From Lutjanus erythropterus (lineage: Eukaryota; Chordata; Actinopteri; Lutjaniformes; Lutjanidae): a stretch of DNA of 64,000 nucleotides. A model generated the notes under the pieces. The model made no database searches and was not told the DNA's origin. It worked only from the letters and a program-made list of their open reading frames with translations. The DNA is taken from assembly GCA_020091685.1 (NCBI GenBank), contig CM034613.1, forward strand, positions 9,570,474 through 9,634,473, read 5' to 3'. How positions within the stretch are numbered: the first letter of the stretch is position 1; every line of letters begins with the position of its first letter. The position numbers and the translations under genes were made by a program. Shown here piece after piece: positions 25,701-39,086 of the stretch.

Positions 25701-27219
25701 CAGCAGATCAGTTTTCCACCCTGTGAAACACCAAAAGTCACACAATAACACAAACAAACTAACCTGTCAAGGCAGCGGTACACATTGACAAGATTTCTGT
25801 TGTCAGCGGAGTCCGGCCTCTTTGACCAGAGCGACAGATTATTTGTTTCTGGTTGAACAAATATTACACTTCTACAAAAAGGTCTATCTCTGCAGGGATC
25901 CTTTCCATAAAGACACTTATATAATAACAATCTGAGCCTAACAGTGACAAAAACAAACACTTCTCAGTGACGGTGCACAGTTGCCCACGAACGATTTTAT
26001 GGATATTAAAAATCTGTTATTGCTGCTCCAGAGTCTATGATTATAACTTTTTCCAATGGGACAGCGCTGTCACATAAACCAAGTGGCTAAAAGACGGTTT
26101 ATTGCTGACCCTGTCTACAGCAGTTGGTTTCTTATCTTCTGTGCTCGTACTGCTGCTGCTGCTGTGTCCCCAAACTCTAACAATCTACCATAGGTAAAAT
26201 ACTGACTTTGGAGTCTTGCAATGCCCCTTCAAAAAATCTAAACTACCCCTTTATTAGGGCCAGTACCAGCACCAATATACAGCACAGAGGAAAAAAACAT
26301 TCTCAAAAGATTCCTGCAGCATAATACATTATATAATATGCTCCATATATTCAAGTATGTTTATAAATTCCACTTCCTACACATAGTGGCTTCAGGTTTT
26401 ATTCATTTATTCAGAATATCTTATGTAGGTCAAGCTGTTTTCCAATAGAATCCTGAAAATTACATTAATATTTTGCAGGATCCTCGCAAAACAAGTCGGC
26501 TGCAAACAACAACGATCGCACAAAGAAGCAAATCACAAATATTATCAAACTGATTAAAGATAGATGCTCATTAAGTTGCATGGGGCCTAAAGGGAGTTTC
26601 CGAGTTGCATATTTTGTTAAAAAACAGTTAAAGATTCATTGAATGACTCATTTTTGGAACATGTGTACATTGTAAGATCTGAAATAAATTAATGCTGTGG
26701 AAAAGTTCTTCAAATCTTAAAGTTCTCTAACAAGATTCTTCTAATCCAAGTGCTGTTTGTGGTTTGTGTTGTTTGTGGTTAATTCCATCGTATCTCTCTT
26801 TCTCCTCCCCTCTGCTGTGAGGTTTATGTTTTCAACGGCTGAATAAACTTTTATGTTTTGTGTCTGCACCATCTTAGTGGATGAATCTCATCCAAATCAG
26901 CACTAATTGGAGGTTATGTTTTGAGTGTTTTGAGTGTAAAGTCAGTGAGTCCCAGGAGGTGCAGCTGCAGCAGTCCCACTGCTGTCACATGACAAGACTG
27001 AAGCTAATGAGAGGGAGCGAAACTTGAGGAAGTCTCTTACATGCACAGGTGCAAAAACCACATCTTCAAAAATTGAGTTTCAGTAGCTCCTATTTCAGTG
27101 TTTGTTTTTAGCAAAGAAGTAAAATGTGACTCCCTGATACCATAATTCTCTGCCAAATGTCTGAATGTCAGGCCTGTTTCCTTCTACTCCACTGCCTACA
27201 GCTCCAGACCCCCCAGGCT

Positions 27220-27284
<65 letters not shown>

Positions 27285-29096
27285 CACGGCAGTCAGACTT
27301 CCTTTATCCAGCTTGCCAGGCATTCACACCAGAAATGACAAAGCAGATACTTTGCAATAGATGCAATAAAAGCCACAATAATCCACAATCAGAAAATCTT
27401 CTGTACAGATTTGCATCATGCAAAGCAGCTTAATTTGTCAAATACAGGCTTCTGTCTGAGCTTGTGCACTATTTGAGCAGACGATACACATTTCCTAACC
27501 TGATTCCCATGTCTTTTTGGTTGAGTGTAGCTGGGCGATTTTGACAACGGGCTGAATCCATCGCTGATTTTTGGGGTGCTATTTTGCTAATGTGATGGTC
27601 TACAGAGTGACAGCCGTCTCCAGCAGCAGAGGATACACCAACTTAGCCAGATGATGAGAGCACTGAGCTGGGTGAGGGTGAGGGAAACAGCCTGCAGAGT
27701 CACTCTTTGCACTGTTCTCAAGTGGTGAATTAAGGATTTAATTTGACCAAACAAGAGTTGGCGATTGTTGGAAGAGATGACAGACTAACTAAGATGGTTT
27801 TGGTGAGTTCAAACAAACAATGTCAAAGTTAGAGCTTCAAATACTAAAGCGCCAACATCATCAAGAATTACAGCTCAACTCCCACTGTGGCCTAGCAGAA
27901 CTATTTTTATTTCACCTATATTTACTGCATTGTTTGCAGAACTATAACTGGTGTCAGTATCCATGCCAACAGCAACTCTGGCACTAATATCAGGCAGCCT
28001 GTTAGGTGTCAATTGTCGTCAGTGTTTTCATATTTTTGCATTAACTCAACTCCTCTTTTGCATGTTGGTGTACAGTAGATGTAAATCAAGAGGAAACCTG
28101 CAGATCATTTCAGAGGGCTCAAGATACCTGAAGTTGACTTGAAAATTTTTACATTTTTGGTGTCTGATTCCCAACAAGTTCAACACAATATCTCACCAAA
28201 ATGAAAATTCACATTTCCATGCTGCCATAACAGCAAATTGAAAGGGACAAACTTGACCTCCTGTTAAAAATAACTGTATTCTGGGGGTCAAAGCATAATG
28301 GCACACAATCCAGTGAGAACATGTTGCTTCCTGCTTCATTCAGGCTGTCCAACAACAAGACACAGACAAATAAGCTCATTTAAAACTTTTAAATGTCAGC
28401 CTGTGAGACGACTCTTTGGTTTCTGTTCCACTTACACACACAAAAGATCCAACAGAGAGACAGATGGAGGGCTGATGAGTCAGGATCATCCCTTGCTTTT
28501 TTTTGCTTTTTTCCACAAAATTTCCTTCAGGACAACAAACATTTCGAGGTGCATTATAAACTGTCTTGGAGCGGTCTGTCTGTCTGTCTCGTCCTGCCAT
28601 GTGAGGAGGGCTGCACAGCAGATCCTCCATTAGCCTGAGGCTGGTTGGCACGAACAAACACCAGCTTGTTTTATTTCCTCTTCACATGACAGAGCAGGAC
28701 TTTATCTAACCAGGAAACATCATACTCAGAGATATAAGATTTAAAATCATTGATCTTCTTTACCTTTATTTTTACCCAAATAACTTACCTTAAATATAGG
28801 CCTAATGTGCAACAGAAAATGTATATTAATAGACAAACTATTGGAGTTTTGGTTAAGAGAAATGAGGATCTCTGAAAAGTAGAAAAAGAGATTATTGATG
28901 CTCTGCTGCCAGGCCATACTTGCATCCTGTAGCTTAAATTCAATTTCCCAACATCAACTGCTGGGGACCCTCTGAGTGTGTGACCACAACCACATACAAC
29001 AAACCACCAGTGAAATAAGATGTACGATCGACTTGATAGACGGGAAAGTAACTCAGTAATACGAGCAACAGATGTTTGATAGCAGAATGATTCAAA

Positions 29097-29127
<31 letters not shown>

Positions 29128-29832
29128 CACTGCTGTGGGCTGCAGAGATCAGCACAGGCTTGTGGTTCTGGTAATGCGTCCACATAGATTTGTTCCCAGT
29201 TTGAACATCAGCTTCCTTTAAGCTCATTTGTTTGGAATGAGTCACACATCCACAGATGAAATACAGCTGTTTATCTTGGCTCCACATGCAGAGTTTACAG
29301 TCTTACAGGTCGGGCAGGATTTTTCTTGCATAATTTTATTTTAGAGTTTAACTTCTGTCTAGACTCACAAGGTTTATCCACTTCTGGGTGTCAAGAGGAA
29401 ACAACCAAATATATCATTTGTGCTCTCCATAAAAGCACAGTATCACATTTATCTTGGCCAAGGGCACATATCCCACTAAATATACAGTCTGAAATCTTTA
29501 TCTTTTGACATCTTATGGTTCTGATATCCTATTGTGTAGAAGCTCCAGACCACAGGGACATCTGCACAACCACAAATGTCAAAATCAAACAAATGTCACT
29601 AATCTGACCAAAAAAACTTCTCCAGATACAAGACAAACATTTCCCACTGTGCAGAAAACCAGCATCTTCATGTGTCTGTTACTGTTTATCTGACGCGCTG
29701 TCAGTCATAATGTTATTGTGTTATGTTTTATGACCCGGTCTGCCTGACCTGTGGGTAAACGGTCATGTCTGCTTCACTACCATGGGATCATTTCAGTATC
29801 TCTGTTCACCTCTCCAACTTGCTGAATCCATC
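25701..29832. other. Non-coding stretch with microsatellites
   Basis: Contains a long TG tract at 27222-27282 and a GT tract at 29102-29127. Segment 27525-27870 loosely resembles 14251-14320. Open frames at 25452-25960 (minus) and 28298-28657 (both strands) overlap one another and lack domains. Confidence 0.5.
27222..27282. repeat. (TG)n microsatellite, about 30 repeats
   Basis: An uninterrupted GT/TG tract of about 61 bp. It explains the Cys-Val run in the 67-codon frame at 27157-27360, which is not a gene. Confidence 0.95.
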
Positions 29833-29840
29833 ATTTAAAT

Positions 29841-30615
29841 TAGGGATGCACCGATCGTCTGATCAGAACCGGCTGGTCAGCGTCATAAATCCAACTGTAT
29901 CGGTCAAATTCACACATATGTTCTGCACTGTGGTCACGTCATGCACACAGTGACACAGACGGTAGTGTAACAGCCACAGCAGCGCCGGTCACAGCCACAC
30001 ACACGAAGACACATGCTTGCATGAAGTCGGCATCAGCGATGGATTCCAAGAACAGAAGAAAGAGACGACAGACAGTCTGCAAGGAGACAGAGCAGCTGAT
30101 GGTGTCACTGAACAACAGTAAACTTTCCAGCTCTTCAGGCTAATGTTAGCCAGCATCATGCTGCTGCTCACAGAATGACAGTTAAAATCTCACCTCCTGT
30201 TCCGGCTGAAGAATAAACAAAATGTGTTGATGCATCCCCTCAAACATTTTCTCATCCAGACTCGTTTAATTTCTGTTTTTCTTTTTTTCTCACTGCAAAC
30301 TGTTGGACTGCGTCAGTCTTTGGTTTGTTTGCATCTGCTTCTGAAAGATCACCTGAGACCATGTTTCCTACAAGATCTCATGAGATTGTGCTCCCCTCTG
30401 GTACATAATTAATATAATACTATATTTAAGCCTGGCTGTAACCTGGAGCACATTTAAAAGTTATTTAATAATCAGTGTTTTATCAGTGTAACATTGATTT
30501 TACATTCATGAAAAGGTACAAAAAGGTATTCGGTCAATTATAGTTAAGAATCAGCAGGTCAGGCCCCTAAAAAAGATTGTACTCGGTCAAGAAAATTGCA
30601 GTCAGTGCATCTCTA
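29841..30615. mobile_element. hAT-like non-autonomous DNA transposon, 775 bp
   Basis: The left end is TAGGGATGCACCGATC. The right end, CAGTGCATCTCTA, is its imperfect inverted complement. Both sides are flanked by the identical 8-bp direct repeat ATTTAAAT (29833-29840 and 30616-30623), the target-duplication length of hAT elements. Internal GATCAGAACCGG and TCGGTCAA blocks echo near both ends. Internal open frames (29989-30171 minus, 30224-30412 plus) are about 60 codons without a transposase motif, so it would have depended on an autonomous relative. Confidence 0.85.
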
Positions 30616-30689
30616 ATTTAAATAACAATGCACCACAGGCAAGTGCACCTGGCTCTCTTAAAAAGGAATGGTTCATTCAAGAAAACATA

Positions 30690-30840
30690 CCTACATGACC
30701 TTTGACCCTCAACCACCAAAGTCTAATTAGTTCAAGTGGTCTTTTGTACCAAGTTTGAGGAAATTCTCTCAAGGTGTTTTTTGAGATATCACACTAACGA
30801 GACTGTGTTGGCCTGAAAACATAAAGCCCGTGGCCGCGGC
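30690..30840 (+). repeat. Dispersed fish repeat (same family as 5210-5300)
   Basis: TGACCTTTGACCCTCAACCA, then AAGTCTAATTAGTTCAAGTG, GTACCAAGTTTGAGGAAATT and CAAGGTGTTTTTTGAGATAT, in the order familiar from many fish loci. The 3' UTRs of both protease copies carry the same blocks in a permuted order. Confidence 0.65.
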
Positions 30841-32015
30841 TGTCACCAGCATGGAGATATAAAAAGAGCTGAATGTGTGTTACGTGTCGTAGCATTGTGT
30901 TGTGTGTTTTCCTGTGTCCAGGCCTTTTGCCTGGAGAGAGTTTTAGCTGGTGACCAGTGGGCCCGGTTTGTTTGTGTGATGGTAGCGTGATACAGATTAG
31001 CTCTCTGTCTCTTCTCCAGGACAGCCATTACGAAACAAAGTAGCAGCAAGAAAATGATACACAATAAGGTACAATGATGCAAATGTAGTTACACTGACAC
31101 TTATTATTATTAACTTGCTTTGCATAACTGTCAAGTTGCATGTGTTTCATGCAATGTGCAACTTGCAAGTAGTTGCATGAACATTTCACTATAATTTGAT
31201 TAATTGTCAATATATACATATTGATTAGTGGAGTTTTAAACAATACTCGTAAAAAAAAAAAAACTGACTAAAAAAAGGAACGTACTAAAAGAAATTGAAA
31301 AGAACTGACTAAAATAAAGTACAGCCTAAAATGATTATGATTTCAATCATTGACTAAGCATTCAGAGCCTGTTTTTGAAATGTTTTAAATCAGAAACACA
31401 GAGGTATCTAAAAATGCTACCAATCATGAAAGAAAAGTATGGAAACATTTTCAGTTTGCGAGGACTCTGCAGGTTTCCCCTCATACACACACACACACAC
31501 ACACACATATTGAGAGGGCAACATATTGATACGCTCACTGGTCACTTGACAGCACACCTGAGATGACGAGACAAATGCGGCAAAACCAGGCGGCAGCAAA
31601 AAACATCAGCCAACAGACTGACACACGTACACACACACATTCTACCTTTAAAGAAATGCACTCTGAAGGAGGTGTCTGAGCTCTTCTCCTCATCCTCATC
31701 ATCTCCTGTCCTCCCCTGCGCTGGCGATCGCCTCCTTTTCCAACGCATCCCTCCTCCTGCTATCTATCTATCTATCTATATCCTACCCTGGTACTTTTGT
31801 CCTCCTTTCTATCGTCTCTCTGTCCACTTGTTCGTCCTCTTGCTTCACTCCTGTGTTCTCCCCGTCTCCTTCCTTCTGGTGTCTCTTTCTCCCCCCCTCC
31901 TCACCCCTTTCATTACTCTTTCTCTGCCTCACTCACACTGCCCTGCTGCTCTCACGTGGTCTGTACCCAGCAATAGAACTTGCAACAGTGACAGTTCACA
32001 TGATGAACCCAAACC

Positions 32016-32017
<2 letters not shown>

Positions 32018-32071
<54 letters not shown>

Positions 32072-32074
32072 GTG
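32018..32074. repeat. (TG)n microsatellite
   Basis: About 28 TG dinucleotides with one CG interruption near the right end. Confidence 0.95.
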
Positions 32075-32854
32075 TTTTAAAATGTCACATCAATGTGTGA
32101 GAGTTATATTTGTGCAAACTTTCTTCAGCATTATTTTTCTCTATACAGGTATAAATACATTTGTGCATATGAGTATAAATATATTTGTATGTGTGTGTGT
32201 GTGTATACATCTGTGTGTATGTGTGTGCGCCCTGCCTCTCTCATTCGCCACGCTGCAGTTAGTTCTGCTGCGTCAGCCCTGCCCACACACACACACACAC
32301 ACCAGCAGAGATAAATACACACACAAACAAGAGGCAACACACAAAGCAACAGATGCTAAACACACACACATACACACCTACGTGCACCACTGACTCCTCT
32401 AACAACACAAACATTGATTTTCATGTTCAGTAAATTCAGCATTTCTATTTATTCCTGTCATCAATAGCTTGTGTCGTAGGCTTTCATCTCACATAGAAAG
32501 TTCTGCCTAATGTGTGTGTTTATGCAACTCTGATTTGTTGTATAATATTTATGGAAAAATGTTCTTGTTTAGTTTGATTCGCTAATAAAAAGATGTCACT
32601 GTTCATTTCCTGTCATCACTTTAAGTCAGGATTGTACCTGACAGAAACCTCCACTGTATGACAACTTGTTGTATCTGAACTGTTTAGTAAATGTGTGTTT
32701 CAGCAGCATCCTAACTGCCCAAAATTTTATACAAATCTTATCTTTAGAATAACCATAAAGCTGTCCAAACTTTCACTTTTACACCTGTAGTAGTAGCAAA
32801 CTTACTGGCTGACAAGCTGAAGAAAATATTTACTTAAGCCATGAATTATTTAGC

Positions 32855-33058
32855 AGCTAAAGTTAGCAAGAGAGAGTGACTAATGTTATTAAGAGAGTAG
32901 CTAAATAATCAAGAAAGAGCCGCTAAAGTTAGAAATACAGAGTAGCTAAATTATTGTGAGAAAGTAGCTAAATTATCAAGACAGTAGCTAAAGTCGTCAA
33001 GACAAAGCAGTTTAAGTTATCAAGAGAAATCAGCAAAACTTATCAAAAGAAAGCGTGT
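32855..33058. repeat. Degenerate minisatellite, unit about 22-25 bp
   Basis: Variants of AGTAGCTAAATTATCAAGA recur about eight times, alternating with GAAAG or GAGAG spacers. The array runs directly into the TG tracts at its right. Confidence 0.75.
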
Positions 33059-33112
33059 GTGTGTGTTTATTGCATCATAACCTGAAAACTAGTGTGACAA
33101 CTTATCAAAAGA

Positions 33113-33186
<74 letters not shown>

Positions 33187-33203
33187 GCGTGCGTGTGTGT
33201 GTG
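33038..33203. repeat. Duplicated TG-bearing unit and long TG microsatellite
   Basis: CTTATCAAAAGAAAGCGTGT at about 33038 recurs as CTTATCAAAAGAAAGTGTGT at about 33101. Each copy leads into a TG run: short in the first, about 89 bp (33115-33203) with a few GC interruptions in the second. Confidence 0.85.
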
Positions 33204-35509
33204 AGACAGGGCAGAGTGCCTGTTTCATACAGGGCACTAATGAATGCAGAGGACACATAGAGGACATGCAGCAACACAAACACACACATGTGGACTAATA
33301 AAGTTGCACAGACGACTAAGGAAGACATTTTATACAAATAACACCAACCTGAGCTCATAAAATACAATTACTGAGCAAAAGCACGATTAATAAAATATCC
33401 AACAATGGTTTGAAAGAAGCATCAGAAGATGCTGCACAGCTGCAGGCGGATGAGTGAGTCCCCGTAACCATAGAAACCACTTCTCTGCTGACAGGCTGTC
33501 AGAGGAGACGCACGGAGCAGAGAAAGCAGATGTTTTTGCAACATGTGAGGAACTATGACTCTTTGGCAAAGAAATGTTAGTTTTTAAATGATTACTTGTG
33601 TTTGACTGTTCAGAATATTTTTCTCCTGGTGCAGGACTAAAACTTTCAGACCTCTCAGATGCAGCACACTCCAGTGTCTGGCACTGTGTTCATTGATGGC
33701 TGTTTCATCAGCCAATCAAAGCTTTATAAACTGGAGTAAGATTGGAAACATCAACTTCATGTGCCAGAGACAAAAAAAAATAGAAACAGGAAAAGGTCCA
33801 CAAAAACAGAGTCAAGCCTGGATGAGATCAACGAGCTGCACAGGTTGAAATATTTGTATCTTCGTTTTGAATACTCAACTCTGATTGGTTAATTACGACA
33901 TTCTGCAGTTTCCAAAGTCAAATTCAACCACTTTTTAAGCATTTTCATGCATTTCCAGCACTCTACAGCTGCCTTAAATCACTTATCAATATATACTCAA
34001 GAAGGAATGAAACAATTACTGGTTTCACAATAAACCACAGTAAAATTCCTGATGATTAAAATCATTGTTAAAACCACGTTTGATCACTGCATTTTGAAAA
34101 ACTCACAGTAAATAATGTCCAGCATCAACCAGTCACCACCAGTCTCTGTCGTGTGACACACAGACATACATACATAAGTAGTTTTTGTGCCTATACCTAA
34201 AAAAAAACTGGCCATTTCACAAAGTTAATGATGTGTTGATTTAGGTCACGTGGCTCATAAAATGGAATTAATGTGCACAGGTCATGTATGTGACTTTGGG
34301 AGTCACTGGCAGCCTATTCTGTCATGTAGGCATGAGGATGTGTCACATTCCACTGAGTGATATAACAGCACCTGACAGCCTTGTTTTGCCTTGTGTAGCT
34401 TCTCATCAGCCGCAGAGGCACATCAGTGTACTTCGAGGTGTGTCAGTACACTGAGACATCACTGCTGGGTGTGACTACGAACTTTCCCGGTGCTTTCAGG
34501 GAAATGTCAGGTGTAAAACTGGTCCTGTACTGAGGGAGACACTGCAGACGTCAGCTGTGAAACAGACTGCAATGTAATCCTTATGGGCAGCTGAGAACAG
34601 TCAAAGTACTAAAAGTGCTTGCTTTGCTACTGACAGGCTCAGATTGTTATTCTAAGTGACAACATTATGAGAAGGATCCCTACAGAGAGCTGCACCCCTT
34701 ACTGGCACGCAGTAGAAAAGTGACTTTCCATCCAGAAAAAATAATTCAACTAAAAAGAGTCATCACCTGCCCTTAACAGAACAGTTGAGCTGTTATATTT
34801 TCATATTTGAATGTCTGCAAGTTAAGAGACAATATACAGGCAAAGTTATAAAAACAAACGTGCCAAAATCAACAGGTGCTGATTGTGAGGACAGACAGGA
34901 TGGACATCTGCACTGTCTGAAACATGATGCATCATTAATAAATACCACAAAACATTAGTCCTGATTTTTCTTTTCAGTTTTGACTGACTTATTCTCGATG
35001 ATATGGATTATATTGTTTATCCTGCTGTTTCAGGTTGAACTAAAACGTCACACTTCTTTTTCTCTTCATGTCTCAGTTGTTGCGTGCGTTTATCCGTGGC
35101 AGCGCCTCCTGCTGAAAATAAGTTTCCATGCAGATGCAATAGCCGTTTTCGTTAAAGAGAAAAATACTTTGTTCCACCAGAAAAAGACAATTTATCATTC
35201 TTGTCAAAGCCACCAGACTAACAGAGGATAGAAGATAACGGTTCTCACTGCAGCTTCCATGCTGACTATAGATGACGTCAACAGGGCAGATAGACAACAC
35301 AACAAAGTAACGCACACAGTCATACAGAATTTGGCTGACATTGATACAAAATGGCGAATCATCCGGCTAAACGTGACTCATAAATGACACAAGAAATAGA
35401 GTGTCAATACGAGTTGTTTACAAACACACACACACACTGTTTATTCACACCACGTCCAAACCGCAGAGCCTCATGGCTGCCAGGTAGTGGGTTGGTAGCA
35501 GGAGGCATG

Positions 35510-35544
<35 letters not shown>

Positions 35545-36243
35545 CTCATCGGGGTGTCCGGGTCCATGTGTTCAGTGTCAGAACTGTGTGTTATTATATC
35601 CCTCGCCCTGCCTCCACACCACGACACCCTGCCAATAAATTCTTTAGTTTTTCCACGACAGCGCTGAACACAGCCAGGCCTCGTCTCCTCTCAGCTCTCA
35701 CTCGCTCTTTAGCAAATTTCTAGCCTTTGTTTTGACATTTTTGAGCTCAGTCAGAGGATGTCGCTGCTGAGCTCAAATACAAAGCAGAGGTTCGGTGCTA
35801 GACTTTGGATTCTAGCAGGAGAACTTCACCTTTACCTTTTTAATTTGGCACGAGCAGTTTCCAGATACTTTACAGATAAATACATGTATAAAAATATCAA
35901 TTTCAAGTGGGATTTTTTTATGAGGGAGACAGAAATTAAAAATCACATATAATAGAGCCTTTGGCAAGCTCCACCTCTTAACAGCAACTGTTCAATCAAG
36001 GCTTAGCAACCTTAACCAGACACCTCAGACCTGTCAAGCTTTGTCTTACACTACATGTTACAGTGGTGTGCATGGAGCTCTAAAAAGAACAATATCTGGT
36101 TCAGAATTAAAGAAGAAAACTCTCTTAGGTCTAAGTCGAGTTAGCTTAGCTCTTATTCCGCCTCACAAAGGGTCAATATCAAATGTGACACAGTATTTCA
36201 CTTTGAATGGGTTGCCAAGATCTCTTTTATTAAAAGTAGAAGC

Positions 36244-36276
36244 ATGCAAAATGCAAAATGCAAAATGCAAAATGCA
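36244..36276. repeat. Heptanucleotide tandem repeat (GCAAAAT)n
   Basis: About four and a half perfect copies of ATGCAAA in a row. Confidence 0.9.
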
Positions 36277-37289
36277 GGTTCTCCCCAAATGCATTCATGC
36301 CAATCCTCCTGATTTTCCCAATTTTTGTCCTTAATGCCTCCTACTGTATTTCCCCTGATTTCTGACAAATTTTCGCACCTTGTCATTATCACAACCTGCT
36401 TTTGACACTGCACAGCGTGTGTAAGCAATATTCTCCACTCGGGCGATACAGCTCCACCAAACCAGACTTAAACCACACCTTAGAAGACTTCCTGTTTCTT
36501 AAGGAAAGTTTTACAGGAAAGGGGCACGCACTTTGTATGATCTGTTGTGTCTCGTTTCTTCTAGGGGCAGAGCAAAAGACAAACAAATGTAAGTTTATAA
36601 CAGAGATTTAAACAAGGGCACTCCACAGGGACCAATTATTATGTTCTCCTGCTTTCTTAGACAGGATTGTCTCCTTGTCTCCTTTCCTTGTTTGTGTCTT
36701 TTCCTACCCTGCTGCATTGACTATAATCTTTCTTCTTTTCTGCATGTAAACCAGGTAACTCCCTCCACAATGAAGTGATATTCCTCCTCTTCCTCTCTCT
36801 AATTCAAGCTCAACATTCCCGACACACGATCACTCTGTCCGTCATCTGGAAGTGATTGCGTCCACCATTACAGCATGCCTTGGCCAACGCTGAGCGTGTT
36901 GGTGTTGACAGCCAGCCTTTTGTCCATTACAGCCCTGAGAGAAAAGCTCTGCACAGAAACACATTGATAAAACACGCTCGTGCTGCAAACACACACACAC
37001 ACACACACACAATGCTGTCTGTTAACTCAGTCATACCCACAACAACTGTCACTGTTATAAGCTCCACTTACTCCAAACGTACTACACCACGCAGAGAAAT
37101 ACTCCTCTACAAGTTAAAGTCCTGCATTCAAAACCTTTTTTCAGTCAAAGTATGTAAGTTTTTGAATTTTTGATTTTTTTGAAAGTTGGGATTATGAGTA
37201 TATTACCAAACTCCTAAAGCAAAATCTGACATTTTACCTCACAGAACACAAGCGTTGCTGGTTTACTGCTGCCTTTATCTGTGAGTTTA

Positions 37290-37930
37290 TTCGTCTTATT
37301 ATGAGACTGAGCAATTCTCTTCACCTCTCACACAATATTGCAGTAGATGCATTCCTCTTTTGTACATGTAGGACTTTATGTACCTGTACATGTAAGCAGT
37401 GGATGACAAGCATCAAGACAAACACGTTTGACTTGAGGTGCCATCGACCATCACACACCTGTGGGCAGCTGGACGAGGGCTGAGTACCATTTCTCCATAT
37501 CTAGAACTAAGTAGTGTCAAAAACTTCTCCAGTCAAATGATACCTGCAGTGAATCCTTTTTACACACAAATGTAGAAACAAAAATGACTTTTTGCAGTCG
37601 ATTACTGCAAGACTTCTTCGATTTAATGCCGCATACGATTGTCTTGTAACAGCAGCTGCAACTCAAACAGTCTGTAGCGTGATGAAGTAGAGCATGCAGT
37701 ATTTGAAAGAGCATTATAAGCCATGCTTATGACACATTCAGCTCATGTCAGATTAAACTGTTACATGGTAATGCTGTGCATGGGAAAGATTCACATTTAA
37801 GTGGCTTGTGAGCGTTCATGTTACTCAGATGGATTATGGTTACAGAGTTGGCCGCGTGAAAATTCTGTGAAGTTAACAAAGTAACTCCATATCCATTTTG
37901 TTTGGGTTTAATCACACTGAACAGCTTACA
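37290..37930 (+). repeat. Array module A, unit 1 (upstream of protease copy 1)
   Basis: Shares long blocks with 50690-51170 and 61225-61575: CACACCTGTGG, GAGGGCTGAG, then CATGTCAGATTAAACTGTTA, GGGAAAGATTCACATTTAAG and AACTCCATATCCATT. The three copies mark the leading part of each tandem unit. No coding sequence is apparent. Confidence 0.8.
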
Positions 37931-38059
37931 GCTAACGTTTGCTAATCAATTCATATTGTCGTGTAACTTACATTTCTCAGTGGCTACGATGCTCTCTGTT
38001 CAGCAAAAGCTACATAATCACACCTTAAGCCTTGTTGAAACTAATTTTACTCAATGAAA

Positions 38060-38780
38060 CAATCAGGTGTTGGATGAAAATGACAATGTCAAAGTGTGAT
38101 AAATGTGTCATTTTTGCTGATGGTACTCTGTGTTCTGTTATGAGACTTGCGTGAGTAATTTGGTTTCACCTCTCACATGATATTCATGGTTAATGAATTC
38201 CTCTTGTGTACATTTATACACAACCTTTATCTGCAGATGTGAGCTGAAGACAAAGAAAGACATCGAGACAAACATGTTTGACTTGATGTCTTTCTTATAA
38301 CCTAATCCCAAGCTTAATGAAGTATGACTTACGGTATGTGGAAAGGTCAGTGATGTGACTGTGAATGTAACTTCAGCGTTTCTTTAGGAAACTGAATATC
38401 TTTGAGTTGTGGACAAAATGAGAGATTTGAGGATGTCATCTCAGGCTTTAGGAAAAGCTGATCAATATTTTTCACCATTTTTGTGAGATTTTATGGAACT
38501 GATCGATCAATTGAGAAAATGACAGACAGTTTAATCACTAAGGAAATAACTATAACTTGCAGACATAGTGTGAATTACTGCGCTTGACCCACCTGTCTAA
38601 CAACACTAAATAGCATAATGCAACCCATTAACACACGTTATTCACAAGTAACTGTATTCTATTACACTTACAAAAATAAGACAATTACATTGCATTTATA
38701 TTTAGTCTAGTAAAAAGAGGGATTATTAGCAGGATCGCTATTTTAAAATAAAGAAGCAACACAGACCAATTGTTAACATT
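38060..38780 (+). repeat. Array module B, unit 1
   Basis: Starts with GTTGGATGAAAATGACAATG and carries GGTTTCACCTCTCACATGAT, ACACAACCTTTATCTGCAGA and CATGTTTGACTTGATGTCTT. The best second copy is 63186-63962. Partial copies lie at 49065-49290, 51788-52080 and 61107-61222. It leads into the promoter of protease copy 1. Confidence 0.8.
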
Positions 38781-38988
38781 AAGTAATCAAATTACATTAC
38801 TTAAATATTGTGATACTTGGATTAGATTACTGACGTCACTTTTTTTAAACAGATATTGATTAAATTAGGATTATTAATGTCATTAACAATCATATGCTTT
38901 GTCTCTAAACTGGCACACAGCCATCTGAGCACCCTGGTGTGATGAAGGTGTCACACTGTGGGTGGAGTTGAATGTAAAAGTTTAGGCA

Positions 38989-38996
38989 TATATAAA
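38989..38996 (+). promoter_or_regulatory. TATA box of protease copy 1
   Basis: TATATAAA lies 33 bp upstream of the start codon at 39,029, so the 5' UTR would be very short (transcription start expected near 39,020). The identical box is at the same distance in copy 2, in a conserved block that begins CACACTGTGGGTGGAGTTG. Confidence 0.65.
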
Positions 38997-39028
38997 GATG
39001 AAGATGAAGTGAAGGAGGCACAGTAGAG

Positions 39029-39086
39029 ATGGCTCTCCACCAGTTTCTGTGTGCTCTAACTGTGATCATCATTCTCTCACACAATG
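39029..39086 (+). pseudogene. Protease copy 1, exon 1
   Basis: Start codon, hydrophobic signal peptide, and an intact donor: AATG then GTAAGA. The start is chosen by the TATA box 33 bp upstream and by an aligned start in copy 2. Confidence 0.8.

Larger units (their letters stand above)
30841..37289. other. Non-coding stretch dominated by simple repeats
   Basis: Microsatellites include CA at 31484-31507, CTAT at 31760-31781, TG at 32018-32074, CA near 32283-32302, TG at 33115-33203, CA at 35511-35543 and CA at 36989-37011. Pyrimidine-rich DNA lies at about 31680-31920. The open frames called across these tracts are translations of CA/TG repeats. Confidence 0.55.

Noticed and set aside
31672..33367. 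Several open frames with Cys-Val or His-Thr runs
   Set aside because: They are direct translations of TG and CA microsatellites.
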